The notes: generated by a model from the letters alone, not told the origin. A stretch of DNA of 64,000 bases from Streptomyces cellostaticus (GCF_001513965.1 NZ_KQ948036.1:83352-147351), one strand, 5' to 3'; shown: positions 26,702 through 35,615, numbered from the stretch's first letter. Translations and numbers: made by a program.

Positions 26702-27568
26702 ATGACCTACTTCGAGGAGGCCGACATGCCCGCCGGTGTGTGGACGGACGAGATGCTGGAGCAGATGCGGCAGACCGGTGACCCGGTGGGCGACGCCGCG
26801 ATCGCCGAGACGTACGAGCTGGGGAAACAGGAAGAGGTGGGCAGGCGCTGCTCGGGTTCGGCAGGAACAGCGACGCGCTGCCCGCCGGCCTGCCGCCTCG
26901 GCTCCAGCGGTACTTCGAGCAGACCTCCGTACTGCCCGAGTGGGCCGACGAGGAGCTGATCGAGCGCGGTCGCACCCTATGGGGCGTCTGGGACCCCAGG
27001 GCCGCGGGCTCCGCTCGGCACAGAAGATCCGCCTGCAGCACGCCACCATGCGGTACCACGTCAGCTGGGCGTCGACCTGCCGCCCGAGGACCGCGACGCC
27101 TTCTTCCACGTCTGGCGGGTCGTCGGGCACGTCCTGGGGGTCGACGACCGGCTCAACCCGGCTTCCTTCGACGACGGCGCGGAACTCTTCGGCACCATCC
27201 TCAGGCGCCGACAGAAGTCCTCGCAGGCCGGCATCGCCCTGACCAAGGGCGTGCTCGACTTCATCCGTGACGTACTTCCCGGACCGGCCTTCGCCGGAGC
27301 CGGTCCGACCCTGATCCGGCACCTGATCGGTGACCAGGCCTCCGACCTCGTCAAGGTCCCGTCGGCGGACTTCACCAAGGCGGCGCTCCAGGCCGGGTCC
27401 GTGCTGAACTTCGGCTAGGGAAAGACGGGCGACACGGTGCCCCTTGCGGCGAGGGCGGCGAGCGAGCTGGGTCTGGTCGTCTTCAAGAACGGCCTCCGGC
27501 TGACCGACCGGGGCCGTCGCTACGAGTGGCAGGTTCCCACCGGACTGACCGAGCCTCAGCCGTCCTGA
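26702..27568 (+). pseudogene. Decayed MpaB-family (DUF2236-type) oxygenase gene
   Basis: Pieces of one protein lie in different frames: VWTDEMLEQMRQTGDPVGDA, then LLGFGRNSDALPAGLPPRLQ and LPEWADEELIERGRTLWG after a frameshift near 26845. A deletion near 27000 removes about 100 codons. GLRSAQKIRLQHATMRY follows, then after another deletion LGVDLPPEDRDAFFHVWRVVG through DLVKVPSADFTKAALQAG. An in-frame TAG at 27416 separates the last 49 codons (KTGDTVPLAARAASELGL to TGLTEPQPS). Intact MpaB-type proteins are heme oxygenases. This copy cannot be functional. Confidence 0.82.
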
Positions 27569-27613
27569 GAGCAACTCGCCCGGACCCACGACGGCACGCC
27601 CAGCCGGAGGTGG

Positions 27614-28060
27614 TCAGTGGCCCAGCGGGCGTCGGGGCAGGGGTGAGGAGTACACCACGCTGGTGGTCACCGAGCCCAGCGAGCCGATCTTCCCCGAGAC
27701 CTCTTCCAGATGGGACATGGACCGCGCGGTGACCTTGATGACGAAGCAGTCGTCGCCGGTCACGTGGTGGGCCTCGAGGATCTCCGGGGTCGCGGCCACC
27801 AGGTCGTGGAACGGCTTGTAGTTGCCGTTCGGGTACCTCAGGCGCACGAACGCGAGGATCGGCAGGCCGAGGCGTTCGGGGTCGACGACCGCCGCATACC
27901 CCTGGATGACGCCCGCCTCCTCCAGGCGGCGCACCCGCTCGGTCACCGCGCTCGGCGACATGGCGACGGCGCGCGCCAGCTCGGCGTAGCTGGCGCGGCC
28001 GTCCCGCTGGAGGACGTCGAGGATGCGCCAGTCGGTGGCGTCCGGGGAATACGCGGTCAC
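27614..28060 (-). CDS. Lrp/AsnC-family transcriptional regulator
   Basis: 148 residues if begun at the GTG of VTAYSPDATDWRILD; the frame is open up to an ATG at 28123, without better support. N-terminal helix-turn-helix ASYAELARAVAMSPSAVTERVRRLEEAGVI and a C-terminal RAM/ACT-like domain (ILAFVRLRY, then TGDDCFVIKV). Proteins of this type bind amino acids. It is divergent from the rhodanese gene 94 bases away, a common pairing in Streptomyces, so that gene is its probable target. Confidence 0.9.
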   Translation of the reverse strand: MTAYSPDATDWRILDVLQRDGRASYAELARAVAMSPSAVTERVRRLEEAGVIQGYAAVVDPERLGLPILAFVRLRYPNGNYKPFHDLVAATPEILEAHHVTGDDCFVIKVTARSMSHLEEVSGKIGSLGSVTTSVVYSSPLPRRPLGH

Positions 28061-28154
28061 CCTGGATGGATAGCAGGGAAATCCACGGCCGATCAAGAGG
28101 AACCCGGGGGATCTCCCCTTCAAGGAGCCGGTCGGAGGTCATAGATTTTCAGTC

Positions 28155-28628
28155 ATGATCACCGACACCGTGAACCCCGTCCTGCGCGTCTCGCCCGCCG
28201 CTCCCGCCGAGGCCGCCGCCTACTTCCGGGCGAGCCTCGCCTTCCACGCCGACGTCTCCGACGTGGCCGCCGCGCTCGCGGCCGAGGGCGACCCCGGCTT
28301 CGTCGTGGTCGACTCCCGGTCCACCGAGTCCTGGGACCAGGGGCACATCCCCGGCGCGATCCACCTGCCGACCGCGCTCATCCCCGAGCAGGCCGGGCAA
28401 CTCCTCGACAGGTCCGTGCCGGTGGTGACGTACTGCTGGGGCCCCGGCTGCAACGGCGCCACCCGCGCCGCCCTCGCCCTGGCCGAACTCGGCTACCAGG
28501 TCAAGGAGATGCTCGGCGGCTTCGAGTACTGGGCCCGGGAAGGCTTCGCGTACGAGACCTGGCAGGGTCCGGCGCGCCGGGACGCCGATCCGCTGACCGC
28601 ACCCGTGGAAGGCGAGTGCGGCTGCTGA
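28155..28628 (+). CDS. Single-domain rhodanese-like sulfurtransferase
   Basis: 157 residues. The rhodanese fold shows FVVVDSRSTESWDQGHIPGAIHLP (split around 49-72) and the active-site loop TYCWGPGCNGATRAA with Cys94 as persulfide-bearing residue. The C-terminus ends in the CGC pair, and the long N-terminal helix is typical of this subfamily. It may shuttle sulfur or detoxify; the divergent Lrp regulator suggests control by an amino acid such as cysteine. Confidence 0.88.
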   Translation: MITDTVNPVLRVSPAAPAEAAAYFRASLAFHADVSDVAAALAAEGDPGFVVVDSRSTESWDQGHIPGAIHLPTALIPEQAGQLLDRSVPVVTYCWGPGCNGATRAALALAELGYQVKEMLGGFEYWAREGFAYETWQGPARRDADPLTAPVEGECGC

Positions 28629-28652
28629 CGCCTGCCCGTGTAGGTTCTGCCC

Positions 28653-29168
28653 ATGGCTCGATACGCGGATCCAGGCGCGCTGGAGTGGGTGGAGTCGGGC
28701 GGCGGCCCGCTGATAGCGGTGCCGGAGACGGTGCTGCCGTTCTGGGCGGGCGCCGACAGCGAGGAACTCGACACGGACTACGACCGCGCGTGCGAGGTCG
28801 ACGGCTACGTCGGCCTGCTCCCGGTGGGCGACAGCGCGGCCCTCGTCTTCGGCGACGAACCCGCCTCCACCTCCTACCTGCCCGACCACGGCACCTTCGT
28901 GCGCTGGTCCGCCGCGAACTCCGAGGACGAACTGCTGGCCAAGATCCCCGCCGCACTCGACGCGGCCGTGTGGGCCCACGAGATCCGCTGGAACGTGCCC
29001 GGCCCGGTGGTGCTGTTCGACTCGGCCTGGCCGGGCGGCGCGGCCGAGGGCGAGGAACATCTGCGCGTCCCGCTGGAACCGGGCCCGTACGCGGTGCGCG
29101 CCGCGTACGCCCGGCCGGGACCGGAGACCTGGGTCGGCCTGGTCCAGCTCAGACGCCTCGCCGACTGA
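28653..29168 (+). CDS. Imm21-family immunity-like protein
   Basis: 171 residues from ATG. The opening LEWVESGGGPLIAVPETVLPFW and the middle DYDRACEVDGYVGLLPVGD and GDEPASTSYLP (each short of the full domain) are hallmarks of the Imm21 family, predicted immunity proteins of polymorphic toxin systems. No toxin gene is next to it, so this is an orphan immunity gene or a domesticated member. It follows the rhodanese gene by 24 bases and may be cotranscribed. Confidence 0.72.
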   Translation: MARYADPGALEWVESGGGPLIAVPETVLPFWAGADSEELDTDYDRACEVDGYVGLLPVGDSAALVFGDEPASTSYLPDHGTFVRWSAANSEDELLAKIPAALDAAVWAHEIRWNVPGPVVLFDSAWPGGAAEGEEHLRVPLEPGPYAVRAAYARPGPETWVGLVQLRRLAD

Positions 29169-29188
29169 CCGGGCCGCCGAAGGGGGTG

Positions 29189-29219
29189 CCCCCGCGCGAG
29201 CTTTGTCCGGGCGTGGGGG
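29189..29219. terminator. Hairpin between the convergent Imm21 and P450 genes
   Basis: CCCCCGCGC (29189-29197) pairs with GCGTGGGGG (29211-29219), allowing one G-T pair. It lies between two convergent stops and can serve both directions. Similar GGGGGTGCCCCCGC-type hairpins are, from memory, dispersed in Streptomyces genomes. Confidence 0.5.
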
Positions 29220-29222
29220 AAG

Positions 29223-30455
29223 TCAGTGCAGGCCGTCGAAGGCGATGTTCAGATGGCGCGGGCCGCGCAGCACCGCGTTCTGCCGGTAGGGCGGCGGGTC
29301 CTCGACCAGGCGGGGGTTGTCGAGCCGCCGGGCCAGTTCGGACAGCGCGATCTGGGCCTCCAGCCGGGCCAGCGGAGCGCCGAAGCAGCTGTGGATGCCG
29401 CTGCCGAGGCCGAGGTGCTGGATGTCGCCGCGGTCCGGGTCGAAGCGGTCCGGGTCCTCGAACCGCTCCGGGTCCCGGTTGCCCGCGGCGAGCACGAGCC
29501 AGATCCGCGAGCCCTTGGGGATGGTGACGCCGCGTACGGTGATGTCCGCGATGCAGGTGCGCTGCGGCACGAGCTGCACCGGCGGTTCGTAGCGCAGCAG
29601 TTCCTCGACGATCCTGACGGACAGGCCGGGGTCCTCGCGCAGCCGGTGCAGGTACTCCGGGTGGCGCAGCAGTGTGAGCATGCCGTTGGTGATCAGGTTG
29701 ACCGTCGTCTCGTGGCCCGCGATGAGCAGCAGCACCGAGGTGGCGAGCACCTCCATCGTCGTCATGGCGCCGTCCGGACCGTGGCTGGTCACCAGGTCGG
29801 ACAGCATGTCCTCGCGGGGCTCCTTGGTGCGCTCCTCGACCAGCCCGGCCAGGTACATGCCGAGCTGCATCCGTGCATCCTGCGCGGTCTGCTTGAACAC
29901 GCTGTCGGCGCCGGTGCGTGTGTCCGGGTCCAGGCCGGCGACGATCGGGTCGACCCAGGCGCGGAAGCGCGGCTCGTCCTCGCGTGGGACGCCGAGCAGC
30001 CGGCAGATGACCGTGACCGGGAAGGGATAGGCGAACTGGTCGACCAGATCGATCTGCCGGGTGTCCCCGAAGCCGTCGATCAGGCCGGTGACGATCTGCC
30101 CGAGTTCGCCGCGCATCGAGTCGATCCGAGTGGGCCGGTGCGGCGGGCCGAAGGAGCTGTTGGCGATCCGCCGCAGCCGGTCGTGCTCCGGCGGGTCGAG
30201 CCGGATGAAGCTCGGCGGCAGTCCGGTCTGCTCCGGCTCGGACAGCTCGTCGTCGCCCGCGGCGGCCAGGTTGGCGGCGTCGGAGCTGATCCGCGGGTCG
30301 TGGAGCAGGTTCTTGATGTCCCAGTACGAACTGATGACGTACGGACCGCCCTCCTCATGCAGCACCGGCGTCTTGCGGAGCTCCTCGTACAGCGGATACG
30401 GGTTGGCGCGATTCGCGTAGTCGGTGATCTGGCCCAGGAGCGAGGCGTGCGTCAT
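29223..30455 (-). CDS. Cytochrome P450
   Basis: 410 residues, normal for a soluble bacterial P450. The I-helix oxygen-activation motif AGHET is at 246-250, ExxR at 285-288 (EELLRY), and the heme loop LGLGSGIHSCFGAPLA carries the axial Cys357. It ends the operon ferredoxin - ferredoxin reductase - P450, so the complete electron chain for monooxygenation is encoded together. Substrate cannot be told; nothing else biosynthetic is adjacent. Confidence 0.94.
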   Translation of the reverse strand: MTHASLLGQITDYANRANPYPLYEELRKTPVLHEEGGPYVISSYWDIKNLLHDPRISSDAANLAAAGDDELSEPEQTGLPPSFIRLDPPEHDRLRRIANSSFGPPHRPTRIDSMRGELGQIVTGLIDGFGDTRQIDLVDQFAYPFPVTVICRLLGVPREDEPRFRAWVDPIVAGLDPDTRTGADSVFKQTAQDARMQLGMYLAGLVEERTKEPREDMLSDLVTSHGPDGAMTTMEVLATSVLLLIAGHETTVNLITNGMLTLLRHPEYLHRLREDPGLSVRIVEELLRYEPPVQLVPQRTCIADITVRGVTIPKGSRIWLVLAAGNRDPERFEDPDRFDPDRGDIQHLGLGSGIHSCFGAPLARLEAQIALSELARRLDNPRLVEDPPPYRQNAVLRGPRHLNIAFDGLH

Positions 30456-30492
30456 GAGGGGTCCTTGGGGCGTGAAGGTCCGTGGGGTTCCG

Positions 30493-30535
30493 TGGGGTGC
30501 TGCGTCGATATGCGGCTCCGCCGCGTGGGCGGTGG
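30493..30535. repeat. Dispersed intergenic cruciform element, copy 2
   Basis: This spacer between reductase and P450 genes contains GTGCTGCGTCGATATGCGG followed by CTCCGCCGCGTGGGC, sharing its core with 11411-11441. The outer arms differ, so only the inner hairpin (CGGC-TCC-GCCG) is conserved. It lies inside an operon and may attenuate or stabilise the mRNA. Confidence 0.6.
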
Positions 30536-30546
30536 CTCGGTGCCGG

Positions 30547-31935
30547 TCAGTGGGCCGGGGTGAAGACCAGTTGCCGCTCGGTCGGTGAGTAGCCGCTGAG
30601 GGTCACGGTCGGGCCATGGGTCGGCAGGGACGGGTCGGGGAAGTCGGCCGGGACGGGTTTGCGGCCCTCGGGACGGCGGTCCACCGTCAGGTACTCCACC
30701 GGGAACGGCGCACCCCGCTCGATCTCCCGCTGGTAGAACTCCAGCCACCGGGTGCTGTCGAAGCTCACGGCGGCGATGACGCGGCCCTGGAAGCCGTAGA
30801 CGCCGACGAACCGGCGCTCGGCGAGCGAGCCCTGCGTGATCATCAGCTCCTCGCCCATGGGCGGGACGCCGACCGACTTGATGTTCACGCCGAACATGGA
30901 CGACCAGAAGGCGGGCACCCACAGGTGCGGCCGGCGTTCGCTGCTGGGGCTGATCATGTTGTGCGCGGCGATCTCGGCCTGGGCGACGGCGTTGCCCCAG
31001 TGCTCCAGCGAGAGGAACTGGTAGCCGAACAGCGCGTGCGGGGACCGTGCGACGTCACCCGCGACGAAGACGTCGTCGGTGACGATGCCCCGGAAGTCGA
31101 AGGCCCGGCAGCCCGCGTCGCAGGCGATGCCACGGGGTCCCGCGCCGAGCCCCGACCCGGTCAGCCACTCGGTGTTGCGCTGCGAGCCCAGCGAGACGAC
31201 CACCACGTCCGCCTCGACGACACTCTCGTCGGACAGATGGACGGCCCGCACCCTGCCGACCGGGTCACCCTCCAGCGCGGTCACCGTGACCCGGGTGCGC
31301 AGATCCACGCCGTTCTCGGTCTGCAGGTCGGCGGCGACCGCGCCGACGACCCCGCCGAGGGCGCCCACCAGCGGGGCGCCGGCCCGCTCCGCCACGGTGA
31401 CCTGGAGGCCCATCTCCCGGCAGGCCGAGGCGACCTCGGAACCGGCGAATCCGGCGCCGATGATGAACACCCGGCGGGGCCCGGCCTTCAGCCGCTGGTA
31501 CAGCCCGGCCGCGTCGTCGCGGGTGCGCAGCAGGAAGACGCCGTCCAGCCGCGCCTCCGTCTCCTTCGGCCAGGGCCGGGCGCGGACCCCGGTCGCGATG
31601 AGCAGCCGGTCGTACGCCACCTCGTCGCCGTCGGCGAGCCGCACCCGCTTGGCCGTCAGGTCGAGTCCGGTCGCCGCGACACCGAGCCGCCACTTCGCGT
31701 CGATCTCCCGGCGGTGGGGCAGCTCGGTGTGGTGCGGCGACGCCTTGCCCAGCAGGACACCCTTGGACAGCGGCGGGCGGTCGTACGGCTCGTACGGCTC
31801 GTCACCGATCAGGGTCAGTTCACCGGCGAAGCCCTCGGCGCGCAGGGTCTCGGCGGCCCGCAGGCCGGCCAGCGAGGCGCCCACGATCACGATCCGGCCT
31901 TCGCGCCGGAGCCAGTCCACGTAGTCAGCGACCAT
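30547..31935 (-). CDS. Ferredoxin/rubredoxin-type NAD(P)H reductase, FAD-dependent
   Basis: 462 residues from the ATG of MVADYVDWLRREGRIV. FAD-binding IVIVGASLAGLRAAETLR at the N-terminus, RPPLSKGVLLG, a second Rossmann motif VFIIGAGFAGSEVASAC for NAD(P)H, and VFVAGDVARSPH near residue 300 identify the putidaredoxin-reductase class. It passes electrons to the ferredoxin encoded just upstream, whose stop it overlaps by 11 bases, for use by the P450 downstream. Confidence 0.92.
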   Translation of the reverse strand: MVADYVDWLRREGRIVIVGASLAGLRAAETLRAEGFAGELTLIGDEPYEPYDRPPLSKGVLLGKASPHHTELPHRREIDAKWRLGVAATGLDLTAKRVRLADGDEVAYDRLLIATGVRARPWPKETEARLDGVFLLRTRDDAAGLYQRLKAGPRRVFIIGAGFAGSEVASACREMGLQVTVAERAGAPLVGALGGVVGAVAADLQTENGVDLRTRVTVTALEGDPVGRVRAVHLSDESVVEADVVVVSLGSQRNTEWLTGSGLGAGPRGIACDAGCRAFDFRGIVTDDVFVAGDVARSPHALFGYQFLSLEHWGNAVAQAEIAAHNMISPSSERRPHLWVPAFWSSMFGVNIKSVGVPPMGEELMITQGSLAERRFVGVYGFQGRVIAAVSFDSTRWLEFYQREIERGAPFPVEYLTVDRRPEGRKPVPADFPDPSLPTHGPTVTLSGYSPTERQLVFTPAH

Positions 31936-32167
31936 CGGAGGCCTCCCGGCCGGATGCGGCACCGTCACCCGCGCCGTCCAGCCCGTCGGCCGTGATCGCC
32001 TGCACCGGGCAGGCGGCGACGGCCCGCGCCAGCCGCTCCCGCTGTTCCTCCTCCGCCCGCGGGTTGTAGACCAGCGACTCCTCGCCGTGCATGGCGAAGA
32101 CGTCGGGCGCGAGGAACGCGCACTGCGCGTACCCCTGACACTTGTTGAGATCGACGACGAGCCTCAT
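31925..32167 (-). CDS. P450-type ferredoxin, probably 3Fe-4S
   Basis: 80 residues from ATG with GGAG six bases before. Cluster ligands are Cys10, Cys16 and Cys53 (CQGYAQC and ACPVQAI). The position of a second 4Fe cysteine, residue 13, is Tyr, which fits a three-iron cluster of the CxxYxxC type known from P450-partner ferredoxins. A Gly/Asp-rich tail of about 20 residues follows. It is the first gene of the electron-transfer operon. Confidence 0.92.
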   Translation of the reverse strand: MRLVVDLNKCQGYAQCAFLAPDVFAMHGEESLVYNPRAEEEQRERLARAVAACPVQAITADGLDGAGDGAASGREASDGR

Positions 32168-32321
32168 CGACGCTCCGCCCTTCCGGTGGCCAGGTCCGGT
32201 GCGCACCGCCGCGTGCCGCGCGGGCGCCTACGGACGGCGGTCATGTCCCGCTCGCCAGCATGGGAGCGGCGACGGGGCCTCGCGCGCGGGGGCATGCCGT
32301 TCGGGTGAGGGCCGGCCCTTC

Positions 32322-32999
32322 TCATGCGGATGCCGCGGCGCGCGACCTGCCACGACCGTTCACCACGAGGATGTGGACACTCAGCACCAGCGACCAGGCG
32401 GGGAAGACCAGTTCCGCCCAGGGGACGTTCGACGAGACGAACAGCAGCGTGAGGGCGGTGAGAAAGCCCAGCATCGTCAGCCAGCGCGGCAGTACGCCGA
32501 GGCGGTGTCCGATCACCGACATGGAGCACACGAAGACGGCCGCCATCCGCATCGCGTACCCCGTCATCAGCGTGTACGCGAAATGGCGGCCGAAGTCCCA
32601 GGCGGACAGGCCGGGCGTGGAACCGGAGGGGTGCGCGACCGCGAGTACGGCGCCGGCCGCCGCTGCGGCCCCGAACATCGTGGCGGTGAAGACGAGGCCG
32701 CTGCCGAGCAGGACGGTGGCGAGGAACTTGTCCTCGACCGCCCCGACGTGGGCGCGTACGGCACCGACGAACCACAGGAAGAAGATGCCGGCGAACGGCA
32801 CGAGTGCGAGAGCGGTCTGCACCGCGCTGCGCCGCCCGGAGTCCGTGAACCCCTGAGCGGTCACCGCGTCGGCCCCTTCGGGAATCCCCAGCCGGATCAG
32901 CACGATCGCCGCGGCCAGCAGCAGCGCGAAGACGACTCCGGCCAGCCCGGCGGCCCGCGGGGTCTCCAACGCCTCCTGCCCCGGCCCCTTTCCCTGCAT
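32322..32999 (-). CDS. Hypothetical multi-pass membrane protein
   Basis: 225 residues from an ATG after GGAGGAGG. About six hydrophobic segments can be counted, starting LAGVVFALLLAAAIVLI and ending LVFPAWSLVLSVHILVV, with a conserved-looking FAGIFFLWFVGAVRAHVGAVEDKF split across a helix and loop. This general pattern is common in actinobacterial proteins of unknown role. The cytosolic tail is basic. No neighbour hints at function. Confidence 0.8.
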   Translation of the reverse strand: MQGKGPGQEALETPRAAGLAGVVFALLLAAAIVLIRLGIPEGADAVTAQGFTDSGRRSAVQTALALVPFAGIFFLWFVGAVRAHVGAVEDKFLATVLLGSGLVFTATMFGAAAAAGAVLAVAHPSGSTPGLSAWDFGRHFAYTLMTGYAMRMAAVFVCSMSVIGHRLGVLPRWLTMLGFLTALTLLFVSSNVPWAELVFPAWSLVLSVHILVVNGRGRSRAAASA

Positions 33000-33187
33000 G
33001 CCCGGCCCGCCTCCTCCGCATCGCCCCCGCACACCAGCAAGCCGCCTCCCCACCCCCCACGCCACCGGGAGACGGCCGTACGGCCGAGCGGCATGTTCGG
33101 GGCGGGCGGCGCCACACGGGATCCCTGGCGGCGACATGGCCTACGCCCCGCGCCCCTTCCGTAACCGGCCGGTCGGTCAGGGTCCCG

Positions 33188-33853
33188 GTGCCCGGCCTCC
33201 GAGGGGGGCCTGACGCCCGGCCGTCGGCCGACCGCGTGCGTGAGGTGCTCGGTGATCCTGAGGCGCGGGTCGCCTCGGGACCCGGTGATCTGTCCGACCC
33301 GGTGGGACCGGCCCGGCTGATCGAGGCCGTCGTAGGGGAGTTCGGCCGGCTCGACATCCTCGTCGCCAACCATGCCCTCAGCGGATCCGACGGCCCCCTG
33401 GACGAGATCGACGCCGCGATGCTGGACGCCCACTGGGCGGTGGACACCCGCTCGGTGCTGTTGCTCGTCCAGGCGTACGTCCGCTCGCGCGCCCGGTTGA
33501 CGGAGGGTTCTCCCGGCGGGCGCGTGGTGATGATGACCTCCGGGCAGGACATCGGGGGCGGGATGCCCGGCGAGATCGCCTACGCCCTGCAGAAGGGCGC
33601 CCTCGCCTCGATCACCCGCTCCCTGGCCACCGCCCTCGCGGAGCACGGCATCACCGTGAACACCGTCAATCCCGGTCCCGTGGACACCGGTTACGGCACC
33701 GGCGAGGACCACACGGCCGTGGCCGCCCGGTTCCCCGCCGGACGCTGGGGTGTGCCGGACGACCCGGCCCGGCTCATCGCGTGGCTGGCCACGGACGAGG
33801 CGGGCTGGGTCACCGGTGAGGTCGTCAACTCCGAGGGCGGCTTTGGGCGTTGA
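33188..33853 (+). pseudogene. SDR oxidoreductase lacking its cofactor-binding N-terminus
   Basis: The frame reads FGRLDILVANHALSGSDGPL, VVMMTSGQDIGGG, AYALQKGALASITRSLA and TVNTVNPGPVDTGY, covering the NAxG-like, Ser, Tyr-x3-Lys and PG motifs of a short-chain dehydrogenase. The first ~45 residues with the TGxxxGxG Rossmann motif are missing; sequence before about 33230 belongs to another region. The catalytic residues are still in frame up to the stop, so this may be a recent 5' deletion. Without NAD(P) binding it is not expected to work. Confidence 0.72.
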
Positions 33854-33866
33854 GACCCCGGCGAGG

Positions 33867-35558
33867 TCAGAGCTGGGACAGCTCGTCCACCAGGTCGTCC
33901 AGGCCCAGCGAGCCCTGCGACAGAGCCGCCATGTGCCAGGCCTTCAGGTCGAAGGCGTCACCGTGCCGCTTGCGGGCGTTCTCCCGGCCCAGCAGCCACG
34001 CCCGCTCGCCGAGCTTGTAGCCGATCGCCTGGCCCGGAATCGTCAGGTATCGGGTCAGCTCGCTCTCCACGAAGTCCGCAGGCCGGCTGCTGTGCGCGCC
34101 GAAGAACTCCTGCGCCAGCTCCGGCGTCCAGCGCTCACCGGGGTGGAACGGCGAGTCCGCCGGGATCTCCAGCTCCAGGTGCATGCCGATGTCGACGATC
34201 ACCCGGGCCGCCCGCATCATCTGCGCGTCCAGGTAGCCGAGCCGCTCCTCGGGGTCGGTGAGGTAGCCCAGCTCGTCCATCAGGCGCTCCGCGTACAGCG
34301 CCCAGCCCTCCGCGTTCGCGCTCACCCCGCCGACCGTGGCCTGGTAGCGGGAGAGGTCCTTGGCCACGTGCGCCCACTGCGCGAGCTGGAGATGGTGCCC
34401 GGGCACGCCCTCGTGGTACCAGGTCGACACCAGGTCGTAGACCGGGAACCGCGTCTGCCCCATGGTCGGCAGCCAGGTCCGGCCGGGACGCGAGAAGTCC
34501 TCCGACGGGGCCGTGTAGTACGGGGCCGCGGCGCCGCCGGGCGGGGCGATACGGGACTCCACCTTCCGCACCCGCTCGGCGAGTTCGAAGTGCGTGCCGT
34601 CCAGATCCGCGATGGCCCGGTCCATCAGGCCCTGCAGCCACTCCCGGACCTCGTCGACACCCTCGATGTGCCGGCCGTGCTCGTCCAGGTGCGCGAGCGC
34701 GACCCACGGCGTCTGGGCGCCGGGCAGGATCTTCTCCGCCTCCTGCTTCATCTCACCGAGGATGCGGTGGAACTCCGACCAGCCGTACGCGTACGCCTCG
34801 TCCAGGTCCAGGTCGGTGCCGTTGAAGTAGCGGGCCCAGCGCGCGTACCGCTCGCGGCCCACCGTGTTCGGGGCGCCCTCGAGCGCCGGCGCGTACACGT
34901 CCCGCATCCAGTCCCGCAGCTCCACCACGGCGCCGGTCGCCGCGCGGGCTGCCTCGTCCAGCTCCGCGCGCAGCGCGTCCGGACCGGCGGCGGCGAAGTC
35001 CTCGTACCAGCCGCGGCCCTTGCCGTCGGTGTCGGACCACTCGGTGAGCTGCTCGATGAAGGTCGCGGTCGGCCGCGGCGCCGCGTACAGCTTGCGCTCC
35101 AGACCGAGCGCCAGGGACTCCCGGTAGCCCGCGAGCGCGGCCGGCACGGCGCGCAGCCGCTCGGCGATCGCCGCCCAGTCCTCCTCCGTCTCGGTCGGCG
35201 TCACCGTGAAGATGTCCCGCACCGAGTGGCCGGGCGTGCTCATGTTGCCGACCGCGCGCAGGTGCTCGTCGGTCTCGTGCACGGCAAGCTCGGCGGTCAG
35301 CCGCTCGCGCAGCAGCCGTCCGCAGCGGCGCTCCGCATCACTGTCCGCACCGGGCAGGCGCTCGGCCTCGTCGAGCCTTGCGAGGGTCGCTCGCGCCAGC
35401 TCCGCGAGGGCCTCCTGGCCGGCGGGTGAGTAGTCGGGCAGCCTGCTGGAACTCTCCTGCACACCGAGGTAGGTACCGGTGACCGGGTCGAGGGCGATGA
35501 GATCGTCGACGTAGGCGTCGGCGACCTGGCGGGGCAGCAGGCTCTTGGTCTCAGACAT
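33867..35558 (-). CDS. DUF885 family protein (putative zinc metallopeptidase)
   Basis: 563 residues from the ATG of MSETKSLLPRQVADAYVDDL. The family-typical YLGVQESSSRLPDYSP near the start and the STWYHEGVPGHHLQLAQ motif (an HExxxHH variant) near residue 380 suggest a metal site like that of gluzincin-type peptidases, with a downstream Glu in NAEGWALYAE. Bacterial DUF885 proteins are often lipoproteins, but this one has no signal peptide and should be cytosolic. Confidence 0.88.
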   Translation of the reverse strand: MSETKSLLPRQVADAYVDDLIALDPVTGTYLGVQESSSRLPDYSPAGQEALAELARATLARLDEAERLPGADSDAERRCGRLLRERLTAELAVHETDEHLRAVGNMSTPGHSVRDIFTVTPTETEEDWAAIAERLRAVPAALAGYRESLALGLERKLYAAPRPTATFIEQLTEWSDTDGKGRGWYEDFAAAGPDALRAELDEAARAATGAVVELRDWMRDVYAPALEGAPNTVGRERYARWARYFNGTDLDLDEAYAYGWSEFHRILGEMKQEAEKILPGAQTPWVALAHLDEHGRHIEGVDEVREWLQGLMDRAIADLDGTHFELAERVRKVESRIAPPGGAAAPYYTAPSEDFSRPGRTWLPTMGQTRFPVYDLVSTWYHEGVPGHHLQLAQWAHVAKDLSRYQATVGGVSANAEGWALYAERLMDELGYLTDPEERLGYLDAQMMRAARVIVDIGMHLELEIPADSPFHPGERWTPELAQEFFGAHSSRPADFVESELTRYLTIPGQAIGYKLGERAWLLGRENARKRHGDAFDLKAWHMAALSQGSLGLDDLVDELSQL

Positions 35559-35615
35559 GCCGCCCATCCTCATACGGGGAGTATCTCTGCGTCACCCATG
35601 TATTACGGATTCAGC

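Noticed and set aside
23164..26703. 1179-codon open frame antisense to sbcD/sbcC
   Set aside because: It mirrors the G/C third-position bias of the real genes, has no recognisable domain, and the sense strand encodes complete SbcD and SbcC.
27419..27568. Independent small gene after the MpaB remnant
   Set aside because: It is in the same frame as the preceding piece, separated only by one TAG, so it is better read as the C-terminus of the same pseudogene.
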